Positions 21,212-32,642 of a stretch of DNA of 64,000 nt are shown piece after piece. The DNA lies in contig KN880435.1 in the NCBI GenBank assembly GCA_000934385.1, positions 327,920-391,919 of the forward strand, read 5' to 3'. Below the pieces are notes generated by a model. The model searched no databases. It was not told where the DNA came from and saw only the letters and a list, made by a program, of their open reading frames with translations. The stretch is from Cylindrobasidium torrendii FP15055 ss-10. Taxonomy: Eukaryota > Basidiomycota > Agaricomycetes > Agaricales > Physalacriaceae. The position numbers and the translations under genes were made by a program. Position 1 is the stretch's first letter, and each line of letters begins with the position of its first letter.

Positions 21212-22552
21212 CTAAACGGACACAGCGATACTACCAGGAGCGTCCTCCGCAAATGGGTAGTCAGTGAGCCCTACGGCACTCGCGTCACCTGGTATATAAA
21301 ACGTCGGGCGATTATACTTTGTCAGCGGGATGTTTTTCTCCAGCCGCTTGGGCAGGTCAGGCTGTTTTTTTCGTGAGTCTGGGCAAACTTGAGAGAAAGT
21401 TAGACGCACATTGGCAATGAACCACCTCCCGAACGCTACCAGGTCGCCTTTTTCGGCTGCCTCGATGCCATTCTCACGAACGTATCCACCAGCGACGATG
21501 AGACGCTTTGGGGCCCATGCCTCACGAACAAAGTCAAGTGTTCTATCCGCTGGGACGTCTTGGTCGACTCCGCTTTGGTTAACACGAGCTTCGACAGCAT
21601 GAAGGTATGCGAGTTTTGGGAAGTGTGCTTTCAGCTCGGTGACTAGGTGTGTATAGGTGGGCTTGGGGTCGGCCATGCCGAAACCTAGCAAGAATGTGTC
21701 ACGCTTTGCGATAAAATGCATGCAATTTTGGTTCACCTTGACCCTTATTCCAGGGAGTGATTCTGAAGCCGACACGGTCTTCACCAATACTCCGAGAGAT
21801 GCGTTCTGTCACCTCCAGTGGGAATCGACATCTATTTTCTATGCTGCCGCCATATTGGTCTGTTCGCTGGTTGGCTAGGTCTTGTATAAACTGTTCCATA
21901 AGGCTGCCATTTCCGCCATGAATCTCGACGCCTACCAGGTCGAGTGATCAATGACACGACCATTCGGTATAACAGGACGTACCGTCGAACCCAGCTTGTA
22001 GAACAGCCTTCTCTGCTGCAATACCATAAAGCTCAATGTACTCCTTGATTTCCGCCTCGGTGAGTTCGCGAGGCATAGTGGAATCAGCGCTGAGGGGGAT
22101 AGCAGAAGGTCCAACCACGTCGTAGGAAGGGTCGCGCGCTTTGAGATGCGACTCAGAGGCAGCCCGACCGAGAGCTGCGAGCTGAAGAAAAATGTAGCTG
22201 CCTTTCGCATGGACTGCATTAGCGACCTATCAAAAATGACATGATGAGCGATGTCCACAAGAGCTCAGAGCGAGTAAACAAGACCACGCACCTCTTTCCA
22301 AGCAGCAACTTGCTCATCCGTATAAATTTCGGGAAGGTGACCAAAGCCACCAGCCTTTGGCGCGATGCAGTTTGCTTCGGTGATGAGGAATGTTCCGGGT
22401 ATAGAGGCACGCTGAGCGTAGTACTCTTTCACGAGGGGAAGGGGAACAGAATTGTCGTCGGTCCGCATACGTGTAAGTGGCGGGAGGACGACGCGGTGTG
22501 AGAGGTCCATGCGTCCGAGAGTAATGGGTTGGAAGAGCTTTGGGGTGGACAT
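21212..22552 (-). CDS. NADH:flavin oxidoreductase, old yellow enzyme family
   Basis: This FMN-dependent ene-reductase-like TIM barrel would reduce activated C=C bonds of enones using NAD(P)H. Five exons assemble. The start reads MSTPKLFQPITLGRMDLSHRV, followed by PLTRMRTDD. GTFLITEANCIAPKAGG, GSYIFLQLAALGR, EIKEYIELYGIAAEKAVLQAGFDG and the active-site segment VEIHGGNGSLMEQF follow. The FMN end is TDQYGGSIENRCRF, AGGYVREN and FGRWFIAN. The His and Asn of the substrate-binding HxxN motif are present. The Tyr that in Saccharomyces OYE1 (Tyr196) donates the proton lies two residues after this Asn; here it is Ser. The activity may therefore differ from standard OYEs. It converges on the UCS gene. 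Confidence 0.9.
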
Positions 22553-23474
22553 CGTTTCTCGAATGGGGAAATATTTTGGTGTTGCTAAGACTGGCAGAGA
22601 AGTGAGCGCGGGATATTGGGTTGACTGAGTTATTCAACGCTTTTAAACGACCAGATAGATTATAACCATTGATTCATTGTAGAGTCATGGACATTTCCCG
22701 AGCACCGAGGTGATACTTAGTGATATCCCGGTTCCCGGGAATTGCGTTCAACGAGTTTGACCAAAAGGATGTCGACTCAGAAAGAAGACAGTGGGATGAT
22801 CTCACATCGCAGATTTTACAGAGCACAAAGATACCCGTGCTAGCGGGGAGTGGTGGAACGAAAAAAGGAGGTGTGTTAATAGAGATGAGGCGGCTCCAGG
22901 ATTTAGTCAAGTTGGCAAGGACGGTCCTGTGAGATGTCTAGAAAAACTTCGGGTGCATCATATCTAGCTCACAAACCACGGTGACGCCGGGATAGGCACA
23001 GGGCTAACATTTGCTATTGCGATATGCGATCTCCGATGTGCAACTTGGTCAGAAGAAAAAGCAGGAGAATAGAACTGCATGTACTCATATGTGAGAGAAG
23101 GGACATACAACGAGACTTGACGTTTGCATTTCTGAGAAGGAGTTACGATTCATCTTGATTCAATCCAGTCAGAGGATGACGATTACTTTCTGAAGGAAAT
23201 ATCAGGCTTGAAATCATAGCTCATATATTTTGAGCGCTCGTATCTCGGTATGGATTTCATGCATGCTAACATAGTCAAGGAATAGACCAGAGACTTCCTT
23301 CGAGTGGCACTACTGTATGTACTTAGTACGTTCGCATCAGGACTGGGGTTATATGCCGGGCAACTGCCGTTGATCGAATCTCCTGCCTCGTCCCGTCATC
23401 GCGTCACCTCTTGGAATCGGATTCGAGCTCTCTTTATATACCTTACACACAAACAGTGACGACTATTAGACGAG
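22553..23474. other. Divergent intergenic region, OYE and myosin
   Basis: This is about 0.9 kb between divergent start codons. An open frame at 22720-22932 has no recognisable homology or splice partners and is not called. No TATA or repeat is obvious. Confidence 0.5.
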
Positions 23475-26400
23475 ATGGTGCCTGTCTGTCTGGCGTTGTA
23501 AGAATAGTCGGCTAACAGACTGCTAGGCGCCGTCCAAGAAGGCGGGCAAGAAGGTAGCAGCTGCACCTAAGAAGGGTGGAGGAGGCGGAGGCGGCGTTGC
23601 CAAGGTGCGTTTGTCCTCATTGACGACGACAACAGCGCGAGCTGATACGTATGTCTAGGCCGACTGGAAGGAGGGCTTCAAGAAGAAGCAAGTCGGCGTG
23701 TCGGACATGACACTGCTGACGACCATCAGCAATGAAAGTATCAACGAGAATCTTCAGAAACGGTGGACCAACGCGGAGATCTACACGTACATTGGCTCGG
23801 TGCTGATCTCAGTCAATCCATTTCGAGGTGCGCCTCCCACTGGTCTCGGTAAGTTGAATTGCTGATGGTATATGCAGACCTGGGCATTTATAACGACGAC
23901 ACACTCGAGAAATACCGCGGCAAGAATCGTCTGGAGGTCCCGCCCCATGTGTTCAGCATTGCCGAGTCGGCGTACTACAACATGAACGCGTACCACGAGA
24001 ACCAATGTGTTATTATATCGGGAGAATCGGGCGCGGGGAAGACAGAGGCCGCGAAACGGATCATGCAGTACATCGCAGCTGTCTCTGGTGGTGCGGATAG
24101 CAGCATTCAAGAGGTGAAGGACATGGTGCTTGCTACCAATCCTTTGCTCGAATCATTCGGCTGCGCCAAGACACTGCGCAATAACAACTCGAGTCGACAC
24201 GGCAAATATCTCGAAATACTCTTCAATGCCAATGCAGAGCCGATAGGTGCCCAGATTACCAACTACCTCCTTGAGAAGGGCCGTGTGGTTGGCCAGGTCA
24301 CCGACGAGCGCAACTTCCACATCTTCTATCAGTTCACGAAGGGCGCATCGGATGAACAGCGGGGTATGTATCGTATCAATGCACTGCGTGTTTTCTGACC
24401 CCAGAAGAAACTTTTGGCTTACAGGGTCCCGACATGTATGCGTACACCAGTCTTAGTGGTTGCCTCGACGTGCAGGATATTGACGATGTCAAGGACTATT
24501 CCGACACCATCGTGCGTACCTTGTACCAACCGAATACCGCGGGCCTGACACCGTCTCCCAGGCCGCCATGAATGTCATTGGATTATCTGCCGAGGAGCAA
24601 AACAATATCTTCCGCATGCTTGCCGTGATTCTTTGGCTGGGGAATGTCCAATTCGTGGAAAACGATGACGGAAACTCGACAATCGCAGACTCCAGTGTGA
24701 CTGAGTTTGTCGCTTACCTTATGGAGGTGGATGCGGACCTAGTACAGAAGGTGCTCACCTCCAAGGTCATGGAGACACAGCGTGGTGGACGGAGGGGGTC
24801 GGTGTACGATGTCCCATTGAACCCGGCACAAGCAAACGCAGGACGCGATGCGCTTTCCAAAGCCATTTACAACAATCTGTTCGAGTGGATTGTTTCCCGT
24901 GTCAACATCTCCATGAAGCCACGGCAAGCGAAGTCCCATGTTGTTGGCATCCTGGTAGCTGTTCCAGTGCATCTGCTAACACTCTGCTCACCGGTACACA
25001 GGATATCTATGGCTTCGAAATCTTCGAGGTAACTAGGATAATTCTCTTGACCGATGCGGACTCTTACGCTTTACAGGACAACTCATTCGAGCAACTTTGC
25101 ATTAACTACGTCAACGAGAAACTGCAGCAAATCTTTATCGAGCTCACGCTCAAAACGGAACAAGAAGAATACGTCAGAGAACAGATCAAATGGACTCCCA
25201 TCAAATTCTTCAACAACAAGATTGTGTGTGATCTCATCGAGGAGCGCCGTCCCCCCGGTATTTTCGCAGCTCTCAACGACGCCTGCGCTACCGCCCATGC
25301 CGACCCATCCGCTGCCGATAACAGTTTTGTACAAAGGACGTCAATGCTCGCCTCCAATCCCCATTTCGAGGCCCGTGGCTCACAGTTCCTTGTCCGTCAC
25401 TATGCCGGCGATGTCATGTACAACATCTCTGGCATGACAGACAAAAATAAGGACTCTCTTGTCAAGGATATTTTCGATCTTATTGGGTCAAGTAGCAATA
25501 CTTTCCTCCAGACAATCTTCCCCGACCGCCCGGATCCTAACAGCAAGAAGCGTCCACCTACTGCAGGTGACAGGATCAAGGTGCGCTTCTCACTAGATGC
25601 CTACAGACGGTACTTACCTATCCCATAGACATCCGCCGGTGCCCTGGTCACAAATCTCATGCAGTCCCAGCCCTCATACATCCGTACCATCAAGCCCAAC
25701 CAGAATCGTAGTGGTAGCGAATATGACACCAAGGCGATTCTCCACCAAATCAAATATCTTGGTCTGCAGGAAAACATTCGTGTACGGCGCGCTGGTTTTG
25801 CGTACCGTAACACTTTCGAGAAGATGGTCGAGCGCTTCTATTTGCTGTCACCGAATACCTCGTACGCTGGCGAATATACGTGGTCGGGTGATCCGAAATC
25901 AGGCTGTGAGCAGATTTTGAAGGACACGGGTATTGCCAAAGACGAATGGCAGATGGGCACAACCAAAGCCTTCATCAAGAACCCAGAGACAGTAAGTTAT
26001 TCTGCTCGAGGATGCGACAGATGCTGAACATCGGTTAGTTGTTTGCTTTGGAAACGATGCGTGACCGCTATTGGCATAACATGGCTGGTCGTATTCAGCG
26101 TGCATGGAGGAATTTTATTCGTTATCGCCACGAGTGCGCACGCCGCATCCAACGCTTCTGGAAGAACAACAAAGAGGCAATTGTGTATGCACAGGCTCGC
26201 GATCATGGACACCAGATTCTTGGCGGGCGGAAAGAGAGGCGACGCATGAGTTTGTTGAGCTACCGACGTTTCATGGGCGACTACCTGGGTGTCAATGGGA
26301 AGAGTCCCCTGGGGCAAGAATTGGCGAATGCTTGTGGTACTGGAAACGAAGAAGTCGTTTTCAGTTCACGAATCCAGATACTTGTGTCTAAACTTGGGCG

Positions 26401-28010
26401 GTCGAGTAAACCGGGTCCTAGGTTCCTCTTGGTGGTATGCTTTGACAAACCAGTGCGAAGCATGTGATAACCTTGTCTGCAGACTGCCAGGGCTTTGCAT
26501 ATTGTCAGCCTGAACGTCAAGGATGGGCAACAGTCATACCTCTGCGATCGCAAAATGCAAATAGCAGCCATCAAGAGTCTGGGGATGTCGACTCTCCGAG
26601 ATGACTGGATGTGTATCAACATGAGCATGGGCAGCGAAGAGGGTGACCCAGTCATCCACTGCTATTTCAAGACAGAGCTAGCCTCTATACTGATCAAACT
26701 CAGCCATAATGCCATAACGCTCAATGTCACCGCTACGTACGTGATGCCAGGCCGGTCCGTGAACAAACCACTAATTCTCGTGCAGACTTGAATACACGAA
26801 GAAGAAGGACAAGCGCGCGCAAATCACGGTGGTGCGCGACGAGACAATCAAGAAGGACGATTTGTATAAGAGCCACGCTGTGCATGTTCCCACTGGTGAA
26901 CCCGCTACGAGCCAATCGTTCCCTCCTGCGAAGCGTAAAGCTGGTGTTGTGCGCCCAATCACCCAGGGCAAGCTGCTCAAGGCCGGAGGTCCGTCGGTGA
27001 GTGTACCCGGCCCGTGAAGGTGAAATCTGCTGAATGTATCGCAGAAGAAACCAACAGGATCACGCCCGACGCCGACGCCTAGGGCACTTCCAGGCGGCGG
27101 TGCTCCACCACCGGCCCCAAAACCCAAACCAACACCTGCTCCTGTCGCGACGCCCTCTGTTGCAGCAGCTGCGGCTGCACGAGCACCCCCGGTAGGGAGA
27201 AGTGTTCCCCCACCACCACCACCACCACCTGCACCTGTAGCAGCCCCCGCTGTGCCTGCGAAGCCTATGTACAAGGCCAAATTTGCCTTCGAAGGTCAGG
27301 AAGGCGAAATGAACCTGAAGAAGGATGACCTGGTGGAACTAGTGGAGAAGGACGACAACGGATGGTGGCTAGTGAAGAGGGGTAGCGAGGAAGGCTGGGC
27401 GCCGTTCAACTACCTCGAAGAGGTTGAGCCACCAAAGGCTGCTCCTGTGCCCCCACCTCCTCCACGCGGCCGCGTCCCGCCTCCGGCCCCTGCTGCAGCC
27501 AAGGCGCCAACACCGACATCCTCAGGTGCCAGGCCGAGTGTCGCCTCGCTTGCGGCCGACGCGAACGCAAAGCCTGTGGCTGTATTCCCTGGGATGGCAC
27601 CTGCAAACGGCAGTGCGACACCATGGAAGAAGCCTGCAGCGGCTGGCGGCGTGACGGCGACGGCAAGCACTGCTTCTTCGAATGGTAGTAGCCCCGCGGG
27701 TTCGAGACCGGGGAGCGTGATTGGTAAGGCAGCTCCGCCACCGCCTGTTGCATCCAAGCCGAAGCCGCCTGCGCCGCCGAAGCCAGGCGCTGCGAGACCC
27801 GGGCCGCCTCCAGTCGCCGCCAAACCCCCGCCCGTTGCTGCGAAGCCTGCGCCAGCGGCGGGAGGCGCGGCGAGGAAACCGCCTGTGCCGTCCACTGCGA
27901 GACCTGTGCCGAGGGCATCGAATAAGCCTGGCACGGTGAAGCCGCCTGCTGCACCGGAGGGCCAGATGGATCTCGCTTCCATGTTAGCTAGGCGCGCTGG
28001 CGGTGGCTAA
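23475..28010 (+). CDS. Class I myosin (Myo1/Myo5 type)
   Basis: This long-tailed class I myosin drives actin-based endocytosis and polarised growth. Thirteen exons assemble in phase. The first coding exon is the ATG alone (23475-23477), followed by a 49-nt intron. The motor has P-loop [15 protein letters not shown], switch [14 protein letters not shown], switch [11 protein letters not shown] and the actin-binding region. A TEDS-site Ser sits in [11 protein letters not shown], the usual target of PAK kinases in fungal myosin I. IQ-type sequence follows ([25 protein letters not shown]), then a TH1 lipid-binding tail ([23 protein letters not shown]). A Pro/Ala-rich TH2, an SH3 domain ([20 protein letters not shown] with NGWWLVK) and a second Pro-rich tail follow. 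It ends [15 protein letters not shown] without the acidic Arp2/3-binding tip known in yeast Myo3/Myo5. The UCS chaperone gene lies just upstream. Confidence 0.95.
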
Positions 28011-28395
28011 GCGTCTTATTGGTTCTGCATGGATGAAGGACATTTGGAAGGTGGGAGAAACGGAAATGTATGGTACCTTATAGTAGCACGCCTTTTGCGT
28101 GGTAGGAGATACAGTAAGACAGAGAATATGATAGAATGATACTTTTCCGTTCTTGTCTTGTGTCCCATCTTTGGCTCATCATGGCTCCCAGTCAAACGAC
28201 CTGAGTCGAAGGGTAACTTAGCTGAAATAGAGGAAGCGATCGTAAATATATCCATTAGGAAGTTGTAATGCCTCGTTGTTGGATGCTTTCATTGTCACGT
28301 TGGATCTCTGATTTTCAAGCGGAACATGTGCAAGTAGGCTAGACGCAACATAAATAACACATAATGATACATCATTTGAGCCTGTTCAAATAGGA
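28011..28395. other. Intergenic between convergent genes
   Basis: It holds the 3' flanks of myosin (plus) and the following minus-strand gene. AT-rich near 28080-28150. Nothing else is seen. Confidence 0.5.
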
Positions 28396-29133
28396 CTACT
28401 CGCTTGCAGGGTTGCGCTTCAAAGACCGCTCTTGGGACCAGGCGCGCAGCTGCTCTCGTAGTGTCGGGAAGTACGGCTCAACACCATAGTCAGCCAAGTA
28501 ACTAGCATCTTCATCCAACTGCTCTAGTTCTTGATCCATTTCCGGCCAGAAAGACGCAGCATTGCCTTGCGCCACGCCCTCGTTCCAGCGTGCCTTTGCG
28601 ATATCTAAAGCGAATACATCGCCCCTGTTGGATTTGAATCCTCTATCCTCTCCGTATCCGCAAGCCTTTGGGCTTAGGTCGCAGTCAACCCACGAGTTTT
28701 CTATCAACTCCATAGTGAGTGCCCATGCGCGGGTTTTTGCCGACCCGTCGGGGGACTGCGCGACCGATTTGACTTTGTCCATGAAGCGGAACATCGAGCT
28801 GCCGGCTTCATCGCAGTCAGTGCACTTTCTGTTTGACGACTTTATTTGTGCAACGAGGGACTTGTCGTACTCCAGGAAGATGGATTCCAAGACTGGCCGT
28901 AGCTCATGTTCAATCCTCGGCTGGATTACTGGGTCTGAAGAAAGCTTGAGAAGCAGTGATGCCAGTCGCTTGGGTGATAAAAGAGGAACCAAAGCTGGGA
29001 AGTCGAATTGCGAGGCGATGGGGGCTGTAAACTGGTAGTTAGTGCTGGAGAAACCTGCTGCAATAGGTGTCCGTACGTTGTTGAATATCAGTATCCGTGC
29101 GGGGTTTTTTCGCTGGTGAGTCGGCACTGACAC
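28396..29133 (-). CDS. Uncharacterised 245-residue helical protein
   Basis: This single-exon gene of 245 residues has no family I can assign firmly. It starts MSVPTHQRKN. A helical block SPKRLASLLLKLSSDPVIQ is weakly reminiscent of the Cut8/Sts1 proteasome-tethering fold, where a short LxxLL-like helix precedes a helical bundle. That resemblance is too weak for a functional call. A CTDCDEAG stretch could hold a metal but has only two Cys. The C-terminal part is acidic (EMDQELEQLDEDASYLADY), ending SLKRNPASE. No signal peptide or membrane segment. The uninterrupted frame and normal composition suggest a real gene, and a 5' exon upstream cannot be excluded. Confidence 0.55.
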   Translation of the reverse strand: MSVPTHQRKNPARILIFNNVRTPIAAGFSSTNYQFTAPIASQFDFPALVPLLSPKRLASLLLKLSSDPVIQPRIEHELRPVLESIFLEYDKSLVAQIKSSNRKCTDCDEAGSSMFRFMDKVKSVAQSPDGSAKTRAWALTMELIENSWVDCDLSPKACGYGEDRGFKSNRGDVFALDIAKARWNEGVAQGNAASFWPEMDQELEQLDEDASYLADYGVEPYFPTLREQLRAWSQERSLKRNPASE

Positions 29134-29516
29134 CGGGAGCCTCTCTTTTCAAGGACATGGCGGTTGTGAGCAAGTGATAGCGCACCCGTGTCAACAAGCA
29201 CGCGTGTCGTGATTGCTGTGCCCCGATCGCGTCCTGCCAAACATTGCCTCTGGTTGATCTGGTTGGGTTCAGGTTGGGTTATACCAGAGTGGCAGGTCAT
29301 TTTCTCACTGGCTAAGAGTCGCGATATCCGCTCGCCGTAGTGTAGTACCGTCACTCCGACCAGCACGCAACATAAGCCCACACTGTTTACAATGAACACA
29401 GATCAGAGCTGCGCAGCCCAATCCACAGTACATTTGCATACACCCATAAACACCCAGATAAATAAATAAATAACACAGGACATATCAGACCGCCGCCGAG
29501 GAGAAGGACGAGCCAT
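29134..29516. other. Intergenic between two minus-strand genes
   Basis: It contains the upstream region of the uncharacterised gene and the 3' UTR of the DPBB gene. An ATAAATAAATAAATAA tract near 29459 is shared with the 3' flank of the paralogue near 51316, so the tract was copied with the gene. Confidence 0.5.
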
Positions 29517-30079
29517 TTAGAGCCACTCCCAGGTGACACCAGTGAGGCGTCCAACGGCGACGGGGTCATCCACAAGTTTCAAGATCGCAGAAGGAGTGAA
29601 GTCGAGGTCGTACATCCCAGCGCAACCCATGCACTTGTCGGTGACGGCGACCTCCACCGAGCGACCATTGTCTGTAAGAAAGCTATTAGAGCTTGCGCTT
29701 TAGTTGACGGAGGGGTACGTACAATGAGCGAGTAGCTTCTTGCCACAGATGGGGTTCAGGTTCGGGTTGGGGGTCGCGCCGCTGTGAAAAGTGTGAGCGA
29801 AGTGGGCATCGAGTGAGCCAGTGAGGACGAACGGGTACGAGTCGTAAAGAAGGTGGGACACCGCGACAATCGAGTCCGCGTCGGTGTTAACGATGCCGCA
29901 AGCACCGAGGCCGGGAGTGTAGTAAGTACCTATGGATTATTGTGAGCGACTGCGAGATACAGGAAGTGAGAAAACAACACACCCTCTCCGGTGAAAGCTC
30001 GCTTGAGGATGGGCCCCGCAACGACGGACAGGATTGCGATGGAGAAGATGGTGAAAATGGTGGCAAGCTTCGAGAACAT
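29517..30079 (-). CDS. Secreted RlpA-like double-psi beta-barrel protein, copy 1
   Basis: This small secreted protein of 135 residues has four exons: 30079-29983, 29929-29833, 29781-29723 and 29671-29517. A signal peptide (MFSKLATIFTIFSIAILSVV) is followed by GPILKRAFTGEG, where KR may be a processing site. The DPBB core reads GTYYTPGLGACG, NTDADSIVAVSHLLYDSY, NPICGKK, then VAVTDKCMGCAGMYDLDFT and ends VGRLTGVTWEWL. This architecture is shared by expansin-like, cerato-platanin-related and RlpA-like secreted proteins of fungi. Members in plant-associated basidiomycetes have been described as secreted effectors. Whether this one has that role is unknown. The conserved Asp and four Cys fit the fold. 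A near-identical paralogue is at 51389-51954 with the same exon lengths. Confidence 0.88.
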
Positions 30080-30225
30080 TTTGAAGTAGAAAGGTTGAAA
30101 GTAAAAGGTGAAGCAAGCGGCGAAGAAGGTTAAAGAAGGTGTTGAGAAGAGAAGAGGATCAAGAGAGTGTGAACGAGATGAAAGTCGCTGTGTTGTGATG
30201 AAGAACGACATTGGAGAACACAGGG

Positions 30226-30234
30226 CTTTTATAC
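30226..30234 (-). promoter_or_regulatory. TATA box of DPBB copy 1
   Basis: GTATAAAAG on the minus strand, 147 bp before the ATG. The paralogue has GTATATAAG at the equivalent distance (143 bp), and the sequence between TATA and ATG is conserved. Confidence 0.6.
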
Positions 30235-31230
30235 CTCGATGGAAACAGGTCCGTGTCAAGAACCAAGCAATGCCTCGCATGGCACACCTACAACGCCCAT
30301 GGACTGCCATCATTTCTGAGTGGTTGTTATTTGATGGCCACAGACAAGTGTATGACTTTTCAAGGGTGATGTATCAGGTCCATGCTGCAAGTCAAATTCA
30401 GGTAGTATAGGACAAGCTTTAAATTCCGTGCCCAGGCAGCTCGCTGAGCACCTACAGGTCAAGATGATATCAAAGTGCAAGTAGAGTTCAGTTATGAGCA
30501 GCTTGAGTAGTGCGCATTTTATTCCATCAGCCGTAAGTTTGAGGACCCATGCTGCAAGATAGCTACATACCGATGGCTCGGACGTGCTACTTTGCAAAAT
30601 AGACGTGTTTGACTTCCCGTTTAAGCCTCGAATATGCGAATTGCACCGCGTGCTATACCGCGCCTAAAGTCCAAGGAACACATCAAGTAAGTGAGGAACA
30701 GGCCTTTACATGGTGAGATGTTCTTGTCGTCAAATTGGGCTCAAACGCGGCATGATATTGGTCGCACGATAACAGAAAACATTGGCTCAGAAGTCCATAG
30801 GTTAGAGTAGATATTTGCTGGAGATGATACAAACTAGTGATGTGCCCTTTTGGTGGGCGCGCGGGAGGGGTTATTGCACGGTTATTGCGTCTCTCTGTGG
30901 CTGTATAGCGTCGAAAACGAATACAACAAAGGCCCTGGAACGTCTTGGTGAGCCTCCGAGATAGTCAAAGCCAGCGGGACAACGCTTATGGTCGACAAGC
31001 CCAAATGCAGGACCACGTTGTACTGCTGCAGGATTCGTCGCAGAATTTTTTTGGTGATAATAGTTTCGGGTCGAGCATTCGGGATGGCGACATTGATATT
31101 GAGCATCCAATATTTGTTAGCGTTCATCCTCAAAAATCGAATGTTCGTTTGAATTGGCTATACGATGGGAGAGAGCAAGCAAGGCAGAAACCCTAATCTA
31201 GGGTCATCAACACTTTCGATCAGCCCTACC
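30235..31230. other. Divergent intergenic region
   Basis: Upstream of DPBB copy 1 (minus) and of the plus-strand gene at 31231. A telobox-like AAACCCTAATCTAGGG occurs at about 31190, just before the start codon. No gene was found in the roughly 1 kb. Confidence 0.5.
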
Positions 31231-32500
31231 ATGAGCGGCGAAGCTTCCAGCTCGTCGACACATCCTCCTGCGTCCTTCAGGCCTGGTCCATCTGGCAGCA
31301 CACAACCCGATTTCAACATGAATATTGACTCTGACCTCACTGAACAACAAACACTTGCAAACTGGCACTCCGCGTTGAAGCTGTTTTTACAAGACCTCGG
31401 ATTGTCGCAGGCTCTTCGTGGTCTCGAACTCGACATACTCGTCATGAATCCTGATTTTGAGCAAGAACGTGTTCCTGGTGCTATTGGAAAGCTCTTGGCC
31501 AATCTAAAGGTTCGTTGCACCGTCATGTACTTATGGGATATGTGATTTACTCCATTCGAGAACCATGACCTTCGTTCCTTTCCGCCGCTAGAAGAGCGTA
31601 AACTCCAGCATGTCAAACCCCCAGGCTCCAGTGCGCCCGTACATCCCACAACTGTAGGCCTCACTCTTCCCATTTCTGTTATGGCCCTCACCAATCTCAA
31701 GGTAACGAAATCCATCTCCAAGTTTCTTGCCCAGACCCGCGCGCGAAACGACGCCTCCAACCGGTCAGAGTTTCTTCAATCTCTGCAGGAGAAGCGTGCT
31801 GCCACAGGGAGCATGGATGTAGACTCGTGCGCGCGCACCGATGCGAAGCACGTCGACCGACACGAGCAAATCAAGTACGACGTAGTGAAGAACGACGCCT
31901 CCCTCCGCCGTACAATGAAGAAATCCGCAGACCCTGCGCCAGAGTCGCGCAAAGGCAAGGAACGTGCCCTGGACGAGGACTGGCACAAGCCATACACGGA
32001 ATTCGACCAACGAGTCAACGCCGAGAAGCATCCTGGGCTGAACGCACGTCTGCTTGACGTTGAGGCTCATTTCGGCGTACACTACGGTAATTTGCAAACC
32101 TCATCTAAACCTAGGTTATTTCTGATACGTGAACAGTCCCCTCCCCGCCTATAAGTCTGCTCGCCCGCCTCAAATTACTGGAGGATCACATCATCCGTCT
32201 CGAAAAAGACTACCCTCCATGGGCAGCCCTTCATTTCAACCAACCTCATCGCGATGTAGGCTGTCTTCTCTTCTTGGTGACTATATCTAACAGCGATGCC
32301 AGTGGCCACCGCCTCCACCCTCTCAGCCGCTCATCGTGCCGCATGACATGCCCAAGTTGGACAGTAGGCAGCCAGTCACGACCGTTCAGTTGCCCGAACA
32401 CACCAAAAACTCAAAATCCAGTCTGGCCCGCGCTGTCATGGATCGCTTGCAGGTGCAAAAGGCCATGCGAGAGCTCGAGGGCGCCAAGCGGGATGGATGA
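31231..32500 (+). CDS. Coiled-coil protein, possibly MBIP-like
   Basis: Four exons assemble: from the ATG at 31231 (context TACCATGAGC), across GT-AG introns after LLANLK, after GVHY and after QPHRD, to the stop at 32498-32500. Features include a Ser/Pro N-terminus, a helical segment LANWHSALKLFLQDLGLSQA, SVMALTNLKVTKSISKFLAQ, and a charged middle with RKGKERALDEDWHKPY. A conserved C-terminal block LLARLKLLEDHIIRLEKDYP is followed by PWAALHF and WPPPPP. The LEDHIIRLE-type helix recalls the C-terminal motif of MBIP, a MAP3K-binding protein and ATAC subunit, but this is a weak resemblance. Probably nuclear or cytosolic, since no signal peptide or membrane segment is present. The gene looks intact. 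Confidence 0.6.
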
Positions 32501-32642
32501 TGGTATTCGGCTACAGCTCAGAGGCTCGTTTCTCTGGACATACGCTTCAGGTGAATATTATCGCAATACATTCCATGGCTGTACTCATATATGTAGATCG
32601 TATCTGTACTAAAGGCACTGGTCTGCTGAAAGAATCGCAGGC

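Noticed and set aside
27406..27982. Two long minus-strand open frames opposite the myosin tail
   Set aside because: They are antisense to the Pro/Ala-rich tail, whose GC-rich repeats keep other frames open; no motif and no splice partners.
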